From the NCBI GenBank assembly GCA_015256945.1, contig JABZLB010000016.1, forward strand, positions 1 through 59,147: a stretch of DNA of 59,147 nt, in the 5' to 3' direction. The translations under genes were made by a program, and so were the position numbers. Positions 44,091 through 53,817 of this stretch are shown in pieces (positions within the stretch are counted from its first letter, which is position 1; each line of letters opens with the position of its first letter). The DNA comes from Prevotellaceae bacterium (GTDB taxonomy: Bacteria; Bacteroidota; Bacteroidia; Bacteroidales; Bacteroidaceae). The notes under the pieces were generated by a model, which saw only the letters and a list, made by a program, of their open reading frames with translations, was not told the DNA's origin and made no database searches.

Positions 44091-45236
44091 ATGAATCGTC
44101 ATGATGTTCTTCTTACCGTATGTCTTTGTTTGTTAACAGCAGTGTTTACATCATGCCGCAGCGAGAGCGAGCATCTTGTAAACTACAACGACGACGATGC
44201 CAATCGCATTAAAGTATCAAACCTTTATCCTGCAATTGGAGAGCAGATAAAGGTTGAAACGTTAAACAAACAGAATGTAACAGGTACAGTCGACTTTGGC
44301 GATGGTACGGGTACAGTGCCTTTTGGCGATGCTTCGCATACCTACGAAGCAGCAGGAACCTACGTAATAACAGCCAAGATAGAAGGTGTAGAAAAGCCCG
44401 TTACTAAATTAGTTAAGGTAGAACAGCTTGCCCTTACCCGCGCCCTGAAGCAGTTTGACGACCCCAATTACAAGGAAATATGGGTTATGGCACACAGATC
44501 CAATACCGAGAATATGAGTATTCCTGAAAACTCTATTTCTTCTATCAAGGCTGCAATAGCAGCAGGCTGTGACGCAATAGAATGTGATCCACGGCGGACG
44601 GCAGACGGACAGATAGTAGTTTGTCACGATGAGAACATACGAAGAACTACTACTGGGTCGGGCAATATTAGCGATCTTACATTAGATCAGATAAAAAGCT
44701 ATGCTCTAAAAGACCGCAATGGCAACCCCACTAACGAGAGCATGCCAACCCTTAAGGAGTTTCTTGAGGCTGCACGCGGTAAGGTTTATGTCGACCTTGA
44801 CTACTCACCCCGTACAGCTTCGCCCGAAGAGGTTTATCGTGTAGTAAAGGAATGCGGCATGACAGAGCAAGTCTTCTTCTATAACAACTCTGATATAAAA
44901 AACAAAGAAGTCTTGGAACTGGATCCCACACTGCACGCATATTGCTGGGGTACGCCCAATATCTACAACAGTCTGCTCAATAAAGGGCGCCGCTTCTTTG
45001 TACAATATATTTACAACAGCGATGTCAACACGATAAATGCAGCCCGCGGAGCAGGCTTCCTTCTGAGTGCCTGCATGATGGATGCAACCATTGGAGAGGG
45101 CATTGCTGAAAGCCATTTGCTGCAAGGTAACGACACAGAGATGAGAGCAATGATAAATATTGGCATGCGCATGCTGATGACAGACATTCCGGAAACCATG
45201 ATAGGCTACCTGCGTGCTAACGGTTATCACAAATAA
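44091..45236 (+). CDS. Glycerophosphodiester phosphodiesterase family lipoprotein with PKD-like domain
   Basis: About 381 residues from the Met at 44091 (an in-frame ATG also lies at 44043). A lipobox ends FTSC (Cys22). A PKD-like beta domain (about 45-115, VDFGDGTGTVPFGDASHTYEAAGTY) precedes a GDPD TIM barrel. The GDPD motifs are HRSNTENMSIPENS, with the catalytic His, and ECDPRRTADGQIVVCHDENI, with the metal-binding Glu, Asp and second catalytic His. It would cleave glycerophosphodiesters or related phosphodiesters. It leads the susC-susD-beta-helix series by 24 bp, so its substrate may be what the locus imports. Confidence 0.86.
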   Translation: MNRHDVLLTVCLCLLTAVFTSCRSESEHLVNYNDDDANRIKVSNLYPAIGEQIKVETLNKQNVTGTVDFGDGTGTVPFGDASHTYEAAGTYVITAKIEGVEKPVTKLVKVEQLALTRALKQFDDPNYKEIWVMAHRSNTENMSIPENSISSIKAAIAAGCDAIECDPRRTADGQIVVCHDENIRRTTTGSGNISDLTLDQIKSYALKDRNGNPTNESMPTLKEFLEAARGKVYVDLDYSPRTASPEEVYRVVKECGMTEQVFFYNNSDIKNKEVLELDPTLHAYCWGTPNIYNSLLNKGRRFFVQYIYNSDVNTINAARGAGFLLSACMMDATIGEGIAESHLLQGNDTEMRAMINIGMRMLMTDIPETMIGYLRANGYHK

Positions 45237-45260
45237 ATTATAAAACTATAAACCCATTAT

Positions 45261-48200
45261 ATGAAACTAAATCTTTATAAAACAGCATGGAGCTTAAGCA
45301 TAGCTACGATGTGCCTGTCTGCACTTCCCGTGCAGGCCAACACCCCGGAAGCCGGTTTTTCTGCTGTTTCGCAAACCGCAAAGAAAACAATTACAGGAAC
45401 TGTTGTCGATGCAAACAATGAGCCTGTCATAGGTGCTGTTGTGGTAGTGACGGGAACTTCCAACGGTACTGTTACCGATGCACAAGGTAATTTTAAATAT
45501 AACATACCTGCATCGGCCCCTTCAATCACCGTTACAAGTATAGGGTATAAGGACCAGCTCGTTAAAATAAGTGGAAAAACCAACTTCCATATCACAATGG
45601 AAGAAGAGCAGGCAAGCCTTGACGAGGTAGTAGTTGTAGGCTACGGCACGATGAAAAAAAAGGAAATGACATCGGCAATATCGCATGTTTCGCCAAAAGA
45701 TTTTGCACAAGTGTCGACCTTAGACGCTGGTATGCTGCTCCAGGGAAAGGTAGCAGGCTTGTCGGTTGTTAACACAGGCGTGGGCGATCCCAACCAGCAG
45801 GCCAGCCTTCAGATACGTGGTGTATCTTCGCGTAGCGCAGGATTATCACCATTAATCGTAATAGACGGTGTGCCTGATGGTAATCTTACCAATATCAATC
45901 CAGCCGACATCGAGTCGATTGACGTTTTAAAAGACGGCGCTGCTTCTGCAATCTATGGCACACGAGCCAGTAATGGAGTTATCCTTGTGAACTTAAAGAA
46001 AGGAACGCGCGACGGACAAATACATACTTCGTATAACTTTTCGTACACCATTAATGCAGCAAAACGCGAAATTGACCTGCTTACGGCCAACGAATATCGC
46101 CAGTATATTGCTGTAAATAACAGTGTTTTAGACAGAGGCGCCAATACCGACTGGTTTGCGGAAGCCACTCAATTAGGACTCGCACAAAAGCACACGCTGT
46201 CACTCTCGGGTGGTAATATGAAAACAAATTACCGTGGTACGGTCGACTATCGGGATGCACGAGGTATCGACCTGCGCTCTACCCGACGCGAATATGGTGC
46301 GCGTCTTAACATCAATCATACCACAGCAGGCGGCTTACTAACCTTTACAGCCAACATTTCTCCCCGATATATGAAAAGAGACAAGGCTGAATGGGGATGG
46401 TTCCCGACGCTGTTAAGTAACAATCCCACAATGCCTGTAAAGGATTCAAGAGGTAATTATACCGACTTTTTTGGCTATCAGGGTGGAAATATCATCGAAG
46501 AAATGAAGCTAATATCGGATGGTTCGGAAATAAAACTTCTTGCATGGGATGGTACCGTACAGCTAAACTTGCTGCCCTTATTGTCGCCCAAGAGAGATGA
46601 TATGAGCCTCACGGCTCGCCTTACATTTGCTGAACAGCATGCCGATAAGTTCTATTTTTATTATTCTCCTTCAACCACAAATGCAAATAAAAGGGAAAAT
46701 TATGCAGGACAGGCATCACGTTCATATCACAATTCGATAGACAGAAATGTAGATTTTGTGCTTAACTATTCGTGGGACCTGAATAATGTTCATCACCTAA
46801 GAGCCATGTTAGGATACAGTTACGGTTATGGCATGGGACAAGGCCTGGAGGGTTCGAACAAGAATTTCCAAAGCGATGCCCTGCTTTACAACAGTTTAGG
46901 CGGAGGAGAATGGAACGCAGCAGAGAAAGGACGCACGGGAGTATCGTCATATAAGAACGATCACAAGCTTATTGCATTCTTTGGACGTTTGAACTATAAC
47001 TATAATGACAAGTACATGGCATCGGTTTCCATACGCCATGAAGGTTCGTCACGTTTCGGATTCAACAAGAAATGGGGTAACTTCCCTGCCATGTCGGTAG
47101 GATGGCGCATATCAAAAGAAAGCTTCATGCAGGATATTCCATGGCTTACCGACCTGAAATTGCGTTACGATTTTGGTGTTACAGGTAATCAGAACTTCGG
47201 TAATTATCAATCATTGGCAACGTACAAGGCGTTCGGTCATTATACATATGAGAATATGTTGTTCCACGTATGGGGGCCAAGCAAGAACGTAAACCCTAAC
47301 CTTAGATGGGAAAAGGGACACAATCAGAACTTCGGACTCGACTTCTCTATTTTGAACGATCGTGTCAATGGTTCTGTTAACTATTACCATAAAAAGCAGA
47401 TAGACCTGCTTGGAACATATGAAGTTCCAGTACCACCAAACCTGTTTAATACCATCTTTGCGAACGTAGGTACACTGAAAAATACCGGATGGGAGTTTGA
47501 TCTTCATGTGGATGCTATCCGAAATAAGAAATTATCGTGGAGCATAAACGCCAATGCCTATACAAATAACAATGAGTTTGTAAGTTTCTCAAACGACATT
47601 TATAAAGGGCAAGACTATTATAACACATGTGGTATGGCCAATCCCGGCAACCCCGGACCGTTACAACGTATTGAGGTTGGCAAGCGTATAGGTAACTTCT
47701 ATACATTCCGCTACGCAGGAGTTAGTGATGATGGCAACTGGCTTATCTATGATAAAGACAACAACATTATCCCTATTGCAAACGGTACTGATGAAGATAA
47801 AACGATAACTGGTAACGGATTACCCAAACTGAATGCATCGCTCACCAATAACATTACCTGGAAAAACTTTGATGCAAGTATCTCAATGCGTGGAGCCTTC
47901 GGCTTTGAATTGTTTGACGTGCACGACTTTTATTATGGCCTTCAAACCCGTCAGGGCAATTTAAGCTCGAACGCATTCAGAAGAAATGCCAAAATAACGA
48001 AAGGGTCTAATGTTATCAGCGATTATTTCATTCATAAAGGCGACTACTGGAAGATCGATGCCATCAGCATAGGTTACACCTTAAATACCAAATACAAATT
48101 TGTTGAAAAGGTAAGGTTGTATGGTACAGCGAATAACCTTTATACATTTACTCACTTCCCCGGTGTTGACCCTTCTACGTATCAAGTAAACGGTCTTACA

Positions 48201-48278
48201 CCTGGTACATTCGGTGGAAATGCAGCTTATTATCCATCTACATTCCAATTTATATTCGGACTTCAGGTTGACTTTTAA
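45261..48278 (+). CDS. SusC/RagA-type TonB-dependent transporter
   Basis: A 1005-residue outer-membrane transporter: signal peptide (ALPVQA), carboxypeptidase-regulatory-like domain at about 40-120 (TGTVVDANNEPVIGAVVVVTG), a TonB-box-like LDEVVVVGYG, plug with GVSSRSAGLSPLIVIDGVPD, and barrel ending in VDF. It lacks an STN domain. From the plug to the C-terminus it follows the first SusC closely, with the same block order and many identical stretches (for example SSYKNDHKLI and TGNGLPK). It is paired with the SusD 12 bp downstream and is the probable importer of the locus. Confidence 0.95.
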   Translation: MKLNLYKTAWSLSIATMCLSALPVQANTPEAGFSAVSQTAKKTITGTVVDANNEPVIGAVVVVTGTSNGTVTDAQGNFKYNIPASAPSITVTSIGYKDQLVKISGKTNFHITMEEEQASLDEVVVVGYGTMKKKEMTSAISHVSPKDFAQVSTLDAGMLLQGKVAGLSVVNTGVGDPNQQASLQIRGVSSRSAGLSPLIVIDGVPDGNLTNINPADIESIDVLKDGAASAIYGTRASNGVILVNLKKGTRDGQIHTSYNFSYTINAAKREIDLLTANEYRQYIAVNNSVLDRGANTDWFAEATQLGLAQKHTLSLSGGNMKTNYRGTVDYRDARGIDLRSTRREYGARLNINHTTAGGLLTFTANISPRYMKRDKAEWGWFPTLLSNNPTMPVKDSRGNYTDFFGYQGGNIIEEMKLISDGSEIKLLAWDGTVQLNLLPLLSPKRDDMSLTARLTFAEQHADKFYFYYSPSTTNANKRENYAGQASRSYHNSIDRNVDFVLNYSWDLNNVHHLRAMLGYSYGYGMGQGLEGSNKNFQSDALLYNSLGGGEWNAAEKGRTGVSSYKNDHKLIAFFGRLNYNYNDKYMASVSIRHEGSSRFGFNKKWGNFPAMSVGWRISKESFMQDIPWLTDLKLRYDFGVTGNQNFGNYQSLATYKAFGHYTYENMLFHVWGPSKNVNPNLRWEKGHNQNFGLDFSILNDRVNGSVNYYHKKQIDLLGTYEVPVPPNLFNTIFANVGTLKNTGWEFDLHVDAIRNKKLSWSINANAYTNNNEFVSFSNDIYKGQDYYNTCGMANPGNPGPLQRIEVGKRIGNFYTFRYAGVSDDGNWLIYDKDNNIIPIANGTDEDKTITGNGLPKLNASLTNNITWKNFDASISMRGAFGFELFDVHDFYYGLQTRQGNLSSNAFRRNAKITKGSNVISDYFIHKGDYWKIDAISIGYTLNTKYKFVEKVRLYGTANNLYTFTHFPGVDPSTYQVNGLTPGTFGGNAAYYPSTFQFIFGLQVDF

Positions 48279-48290
48279 TTAAAAAACAAT

Positions 48291-50048
48291 ATGAAAATAA
48301 ATAAAATATTGGCAGGTTCCTTAATTGTAGCTTCTGTTTCATTCGCTTCTTGCACCAATTTGGATGAACATGTTTACGATCAAGTAATGTCAGAAAACTA
48401 CTATCAACACCGGGATGATGTAATAAGAGCCGTGTTAAGACCCTTTGAACATGCGTTTTGGTCAGAGACATTTAAATTTGAGTGTGAAGAATCAAGCGGA
48501 GATCAAATTATAACTCCTTCAAGAGACTTTAGCGATTGGTATGATGCAGGTCGATGGGAAAGGTTTCATTCTCATGCGTGGACCATCGATGAAGGACCTT
48601 GTAGAATAAGTGAACCATGGGGAGGATGGTATACAGGTATAGGACAATGCAACTCTGTAATAGAAGATTTGAAACATCTTACAGCAGACCAATTAGGAAT
48701 GTCGCCTGAAGAACTCGAGTACTTCCGTCTGCAACTACGTGCTTTAAGAGCCTGGTATCACTATTATCTGTTTGACGGTTATAGAAATATTATTATCTAT
48801 AAAAGTGCAGGTGCTGAAGATGTGAAAAGCCTGTCGCAAGCCGATCCCAAAGAAACCTTTAACTGGATTGAAAAAGAATGTTTAGAGTGTCTGGACAAAT
48901 TACCTGCGAAAACCAATGGAACTGGTAATGGCGAACGGCAGGGACAGTTTAACAAGGCTGCTATTGCTACATTATTAGTAAGGCTTTATCTGAACGCTGA
49001 AAAATACATAGGCGTTCCACATTATCAGGAATGTATTGCAATGGCCAAGCGCATTACCAATGGAGAATTTGGCAATTATAAATTAGATACGACCTGGGAC
49101 AAGGTATTCGACTATAATAACGACACCTCTGACGAAGTCATTCTGGCCTGGCCAAGCAGCTATGGTGGGTCGCACTGGCATTACAATGGTAACTGGCTTA
49201 CGATTTATTGGAGGAATCTTCCTGTACAAGGGCAACTTTATTTAGGCATAACTGATAACGGGAATACAAACCCACAGTATACTTTATCTCCAAGTTATGA
49301 TAATAACGGTAACCTGTTTACTAACCAGTTAGGAATGGTTACACAGAAATTTATCAAATATCCTGGCGACTACCGCTATAAACAATATAAGAACTTAGGC
49401 GGTGGAAAACGAGAAGGAATGTTCTTTCTTGAGGGATACTTACGTGATACAAAAGGAAGAATTCTGCGTGCAAACAACTACGATTTATATTTGTTAGACA
49501 GAGTGGGGCAATATAGAAATGGGGCCGCTACAAAAACAATTACAGGTGTAAGCTCTGTATCAACACTCCACAATGCCGACTGGAACTCAGGCCTCTATGC
49601 CGTTAAGTACCCCATGTATCCAACGGGTGATATTGGACATATGGAATCAGATTATGTTGAAATGCGTCTGGCAGAGATAATCTATTCGCAAGCAGAATGT
49701 GAGCTTAGGTTAGGAAATAAAAATGAAGCTGCACGATTATTAAACTCTGTTCGCAAACGTAATTATCCTCAAAGCTATTGGCCTCAGGTACTGTATGCTC
49801 CAGAAGGGAGTGTAAACCTGGACATGAATGAGATGTTAGATGAATGGGGACGTGAGTTCTTAACAGAAGGCAGACGGCGCATAGACCTCATACGCTTTGG
49901 ACGTTTTCAGGATGCCTGGTGGGATAAAGCTACTGAAACCGACTCTCATACTGACATCTGGCCATTGACTCGTACGACTTTACAAAGCAACTTGAACTTA
50001 AAACAGAATCCTGGATATGAAGATATCCAAAGGACTACAAATAATTAA
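48291..50048 (+). CDS. SusD/RagB-type nutrient-binding lipoprotein
   Basis: A 585-residue surface lipoprotein with lipobox FASC (Cys21). The N-terminal SusD-like helical region with tetratricopeptide-type helices is visible (YFRLQLRALRAWYHYYLFDG), and the C-terminal RagB domain includes EMRLAEIIYSQAECELRLG and the FLTEGRRRIDLIRFGRF block. It would cap the SusC barrel 12 bp upstream and deliver ligand. No glycan specificity can be deduced. Confidence 0.95.
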   Translation: MKINKILAGSLIVASVSFASCTNLDEHVYDQVMSENYYQHRDDVIRAVLRPFEHAFWSETFKFECEESSGDQIITPSRDFSDWYDAGRWERFHSHAWTIDEGPCRISEPWGGWYTGIGQCNSVIEDLKHLTADQLGMSPEELEYFRLQLRALRAWYHYYLFDGYRNIIIYKSAGAEDVKSLSQADPKETFNWIEKECLECLDKLPAKTNGTGNGERQGQFNKAAIATLLVRLYLNAEKYIGVPHYQECIAMAKRITNGEFGNYKLDTTWDKVFDYNNDTSDEVILAWPSSYGGSHWHYNGNWLTIYWRNLPVQGQLYLGITDNGNTNPQYTLSPSYDNNGNLFTNQLGMVTQKFIKYPGDYRYKQYKNLGGGKREGMFFLEGYLRDTKGRILRANNYDLYLLDRVGQYRNGAATKTITGVSSVSTLHNADWNSGLYAVKYPMYPTGDIGHMESDYVEMRLAEIIYSQAECELRLGNKNEAARLLNSVRKRNYPQSYWPQVLYAPEGSVNLDMNEMLDEWGREFLTEGRRRIDLIRFGRFQDAWWDKATETDSHTDIWPLTRTTLQSNLNLKQNPGYEDIQRTTNN

Positions 50049-50060
50049 AGGTATCCTATT

Positions 50061-51563
50061 ATGAATTACTTAAAAAAGATATTTTTTTCAACAGGATGTT
50101 TATTAGCATCAGTAAGTCTGATAACATCGTGTAACAATGGATATGAAGAATATGATATGGTTGACCCGCCACGTCCTATTTCTTCTGACACACAGGCTTT
50201 CCCGGGTTACTTTGTTAAGGTTGACGGCACGGGGTCCGGAACTTCATGGGATGACGCTATGTCAGGCAAGCAGTTTTTTACAATGCTTGCAAACAACTCC
50301 TTTAAACAAGGTGCTGATATTTATATGGCCGCAGGTATCTATAAAGTTGGAACATCTTCCTCTGATTTTGTATCTGTTAGCTCTGGAGTAAACATACATG
50401 GCGGATATGATCCTGCAAGTACGGGTTATGGTACATCTATATCTTACCCCAGCTCCTTTGAGACGATTATCAGTGGTGACATTAATGAAGATGGAATAGC
50501 CAATCAGGGAGATGCACGCTTAATGGAAGTAACAACAGCGATACCCGTATCCTTCTATGGGGTTACATTTAAGGGAGGATACATCGCAACAGCCACCCAT
50601 TCAGAGGCTTCAGGTGCCAACCTCTCCGTAAGATCAGGTATTAATGTTCTCAAAGGAGGTGCACTCAACATGAATTATTGTAATATCGAAGGATGCATAT
50701 CTGATATAGGGGCAAACAGTGACGCTGGCGGAGCAGCCTTGTTAATATCAGGCGGAGTTGTAAAAATGAATAAATGTGTCATCAAAGATAACCAGTCTAA
50801 CAATCGTGGAGGTGCTATCCGAATGATCATTTCTCAAGGTCATGATACCAAATTATACATGAATAACAGCCTCCTAACACACAATGGAATAAAAGGTGAC
50901 TTCGGTGGCACCATCCAAGTATCGGGTTCATGCGACATCTTTATGAATAACTGTACCTTAGTTGATAATTATGCTAAATATGGAGGAGCCGGTATTAACA
51001 CCAGTGGTAAATTAGTTTTAATGAACAGTACACTGGTTAATAATCTATGTACCAATGGCTCTAACGGTCACGAGCTTCGCTGCGAAGGAAAGAATAATTG
51101 GTTCTTAATGAATAACATTATTCTTGAAACAGCAGGAAAATCAAATATGGGTAACCCCAGCCTATGTTTGAATGGAAATGACAAATCAATTATTTCAGGT
51201 GGATATAATCTCATATCTTTCGTTGGAGGTTCAGGCAGCTTCATGCAAGATCAAACCGATAGGCTTGGACTGACATTTAATATGGTTTATGGAAATGCAG
51301 CATTAGCCGACAATGATGGTTATCCAAAAACTCTGGCACTACCCAACCGTCGTTATGCGGCTGCACCATTAAGCAGCCTCCAATCATACGCTTCAAAGAA
51401 TATGCTTATTTATAATGTGGGGACTGATCAACGTGGCATACCCCGGAAAACCGAGCATATTTGTCCAGGTGCGTTTGAATATACAGGAAACAATGATGGG
51501 CAAACCAATGTAGGAGGCAATCTTCCTAACTTGAATCTCAACAATGGACAATGGGGTAATTAA
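50061..51563 (+). CDS. Surface lipoprotein with parallel beta-helix domain
   Basis: The 500-residue product has a lipobox ITSC (Cys24) and, from about residue 50, a right-handed beta-helix-like region with repeating GGA(I/L)xM / NCTLVDN-type turns. It starts FVKVDGTGSGTSWDDAMSG and ends PGAFEYTG, the marks of proteins annotated as choice-of-anchor Q. The position after SusD is where surface glycan-binding proteins usually lie, so a ligand-binding or adhesive role is likely. A lyase function is not excluded because polysaccharide lyases share the fold, but no catalytic motif is recognised. It is paralogous to the next gene. Confidence 0.8.
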   Translation: MNYLKKIFFSTGCLLASVSLITSCNNGYEEYDMVDPPRPISSDTQAFPGYFVKVDGTGSGTSWDDAMSGKQFFTMLANNSFKQGADIYMAAGIYKVGTSSSDFVSVSSGVNIHGGYDPASTGYGTSISYPSSFETIISGDINEDGIANQGDARLMEVTTAIPVSFYGVTFKGGYIATATHSEASGANLSVRSGINVLKGGALNMNYCNIEGCISDIGANSDAGGAALLISGGVVKMNKCVIKDNQSNNRGGAIRMIISQGHDTKLYMNNSLLTHNGIKGDFGGTIQVSGSCDIFMNNCTLVDNYAKYGGAGINTSGKLVLMNSTLVNNLCTNGSNGHELRCEGKNNWFLMNNIILETAGKSNMGNPSLCLNGNDKSIISGGYNLISFVGGSGSFMQDQTDRLGLTFNMVYGNAALADNDGYPKTLALPNRRYAAAPLSSLQSYASKNMLIYNVGTDQRGIPRKTEHICPGAFEYTGNNDGQTNVGGNLPNLNLNNGQWGN

Positions 51564-51584
51564 TTGCATTTTAAAATAATAAAG

Positions 51585-53669
51585 ATGAAGAAAGTTTTAT
51601 ATTATATATGTATTTCAGTTGCTCTGTATACATTTATCAGCTGTTCTAACGAGCAGGACTTTTATTCTGGACCTAAGGGTAATACAAAGATTTCTGTTTC
51701 AATCGACAATCATATAACCCGTGTTTCAGTAGACCACTTAGGAAAAACAGTATGGAGTAAAGGAGATGAAATCTCCGTTTACACTACACGAAACCGTTTC
51801 CAAACATTTACACTTGATGGAAATGGAGGTAATAAAACAGGACTTTTTACAGGTTACTTAGATCCTGACGAAGAAATTGTTGACTATGCAGTTTATCCAG
51901 CAGGCAACCATAAGATTTCAAATGGAGAACTACAAGTAAACATGCCAAAGCAGTATGAATTTAAATCTGGTGATGCTCTCATGCCACTCGTTGCCCATAT
52001 GAACAGAGCTGCGACTTCTCTTTCTTTTGAACATGTGAGCGGACTGCTTTCCTGTACCATTCAAAATGTTCCTTCTACGGCCAAAGGACTTATGTTAGTT
52101 ACCGACAAGAAACTGGTTACTGGAGACTTTAAATTAAGCAATCAGGTTATTAGTGCCCAGAACACAGGTGGCAAAGATACTGTACGCTTGAGTCTTAAAG
52201 AAGAGCCCAAGAGCCAAATGACATTTAATATTCCCCTTCCCACAGGAACATACGACAAATTGAGCATCGTTCTCACCAATGCTGATGGTAACCCTATCAG
52301 CACAACACTAAAATCGTCTACAATTGCCAACACCATTACTGCCGGATCGGTATTACAATTACCATCATATAAAATATTGGGACCAGAATTTTATGTAAAG
52401 GTTGATGGTACTGGTGATGGCTCTTCCTGGGACGATGCCATGTCGGGAGAGAGATTCCGTGAAATGGTAAATTCGAAGGCATTCTCCAAAGGTGACATCA
52501 TTTACATGGCAGCCGGAACCTATTATACTGGAACAACAGCTAATGTCAATAATCAAAATGCACTTACTGACCACATGAAGTTTTGTACTGGCATAACTGT
52601 TTATGGAGGATTCCCAGCTAACTCAACTGGTAAAACTCATACTATTTCTTATCCTTCTGCTCACGAAACTATTTTCTCTGGAGACTTGAACCATAACGGA
52701 ACGCCTGATGAAGGCGACTGTCATCTTATACATGTTGAGATGATTGGTAACCAAACTATTACCTTCAATGGTGTAACATTTAAAGACGGTTTTATAGGTA
52801 ATACCCTGAGCGATCAGCTACGACCAGGAGTATATGTTAGCGGAGACGGTACTGATGTTCATTTTAATTACTGCAAAATTCTAAATAATGTAAGTAAAAT
52901 AAATGGCAGTAATGCTGCGGGAGGAGCTGCCATTGGCATATGGCGTGGCAATGTTACTCTTTACCGATGTGAAGTAAGTGGCAATAAATCGCATGACCGT
53001 GGCGGCGCTATCAGGCTCATAAGCAATTCACCTAAACTTTTAATTGATCAATGCTTATTCCATAATAACTCTACCGAATGGGACTGGGGAGGCTGCATAC
53101 AAGGTTCTACAACTACTGGCAGTATAGTAATTAACAACTCTACTTTCTATGAAAACACCACAGGCAATGGTGGTGGTGCTATAAACGGGTCAAGCGCAAT
53201 GTATATCAGTAACTCTACATTCGTAAATAATTCCTGCAATAGTGACCCACAGGATTTCCGTACAGAAGGTAGTGAAAAGCATTACAGCATCAATTCTATT
53301 ATTGTTGGTTCCAGAAACCAGGTAACGGGTAACAAGGCTAACATCTACGTTAACAACAACAGCTTTACCTCGCAAGGATATACCGTATATGGTACCAAAG
53401 GAGGAGCTGGGACCTTTAAAGCCGGTAACGGAGATATTACAGGTCGTTACACTGAAGACATATTTGGCACACCCAGCCTAACCAATCAGGGTGGCACTAC
53501 GTCTGTACTAAAACCTTTGAACAAAATAAATGGTGCCTCTTTGTCTGAACTCAATGAATTTAAATTAAAGTTCAAAGACATAATTCCTGAAACATTCGAC
53601 TTGACAATAGACCAACGTGGCAAAAAGCGTCAGGCTACAACATCAGTTGGTGCTTACGAGTTTGATTGA
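51585..53669 (+). CDS. Surface lipoprotein: fimbrillin-like domain fused to beta-helix
   Basis: About 694 residues from the ATG at 51585 (the frame is open from 51564). The lipobox ends FISC (Cys20). Residues about 25-265 look like a fimbrillin/Mfa-type domain (TRVSVDHLGKTVWSKGDEISVY, LFTGYLDPDEEIVDYAVYPA). From about 270 the protein repeats the plan of the preceding gene: FYVKVDGTGDGSSWDDAMSG, beta-helix repeats with GGAAIGIW and GGAIRLIS, and the ending SVGAYEFD. It is thus a fusion of a pilin-like module with the same beta-helix. It is probably co-transcribed with the preceding gene. Ligand unknown. Confidence 0.8.
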   Translation: MKKVLYYICISVALYTFISCSNEQDFYSGPKGNTKISVSIDNHITRVSVDHLGKTVWSKGDEISVYTTRNRFQTFTLDGNGGNKTGLFTGYLDPDEEIVDYAVYPAGNHKISNGELQVNMPKQYEFKSGDALMPLVAHMNRAATSLSFEHVSGLLSCTIQNVPSTAKGLMLVTDKKLVTGDFKLSNQVISAQNTGGKDTVRLSLKEEPKSQMTFNIPLPTGTYDKLSIVLTNADGNPISTTLKSSTIANTITAGSVLQLPSYKILGPEFYVKVDGTGDGSSWDDAMSGERFREMVNSKAFSKGDIIYMAAGTYYTGTTANVNNQNALTDHMKFCTGITVYGGFPANSTGKTHTISYPSAHETIFSGDLNHNGTPDEGDCHLIHVEMIGNQTITFNGVTFKDGFIGNTLSDQLRPGVYVSGDGTDVHFNYCKILNNVSKINGSNAAGGAAIGIWRGNVTLYRCEVSGNKSHDRGGAIRLISNSPKLLIDQCLFHNNSTEWDWGGCIQGSTTTGSIVINNSTFYENTTGNGGGAINGSSAMYISNSTFVNNSCNSDPQDFRTEGSEKHYSINSIIVGSRNQVTGNKANIYVNNNSFTSQGYTVYGTKGGAGTFKAGNGDITGRYTEDIFGTPSLTNQGGTTSVLKPLNKINGASLSELNEFKLKFKDIIPETFDLTIDQRGKKRQATTSVGAYEFD

Positions 53670-53685
53670 CAGTATAAGCATGGTA

Positions 53686-53715
53686 GAGGTTTCCTGTCCT
53701 CAATCAGGAAACCTC
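53686..53715 (+). terminator. Hairpin after the susCD-beta-helix operon
   Basis: GAGGTTTCCTG (53686-53696) pairs perfectly with CAGGAAACCTC (53705-53715) around an 8-nt loop. No T tract follows, but it closes the operon before the LRR gene. Confidence 0.55.
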
Positions 53716-53817
53716 CCTTGCGTTAAAATCAGCTGATATAGAAAAGCTATCTAGGAGAATTACTACCCTAAAAAAGATTACTACTTATTATTAACCTTTT
53801 TATAAAAAATAGGAAAA

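Noticed and set aside
46762..46950. Minus-strand frames inside the SusC genes
   Set aside because: They are antisense shadows of long conserved genes.
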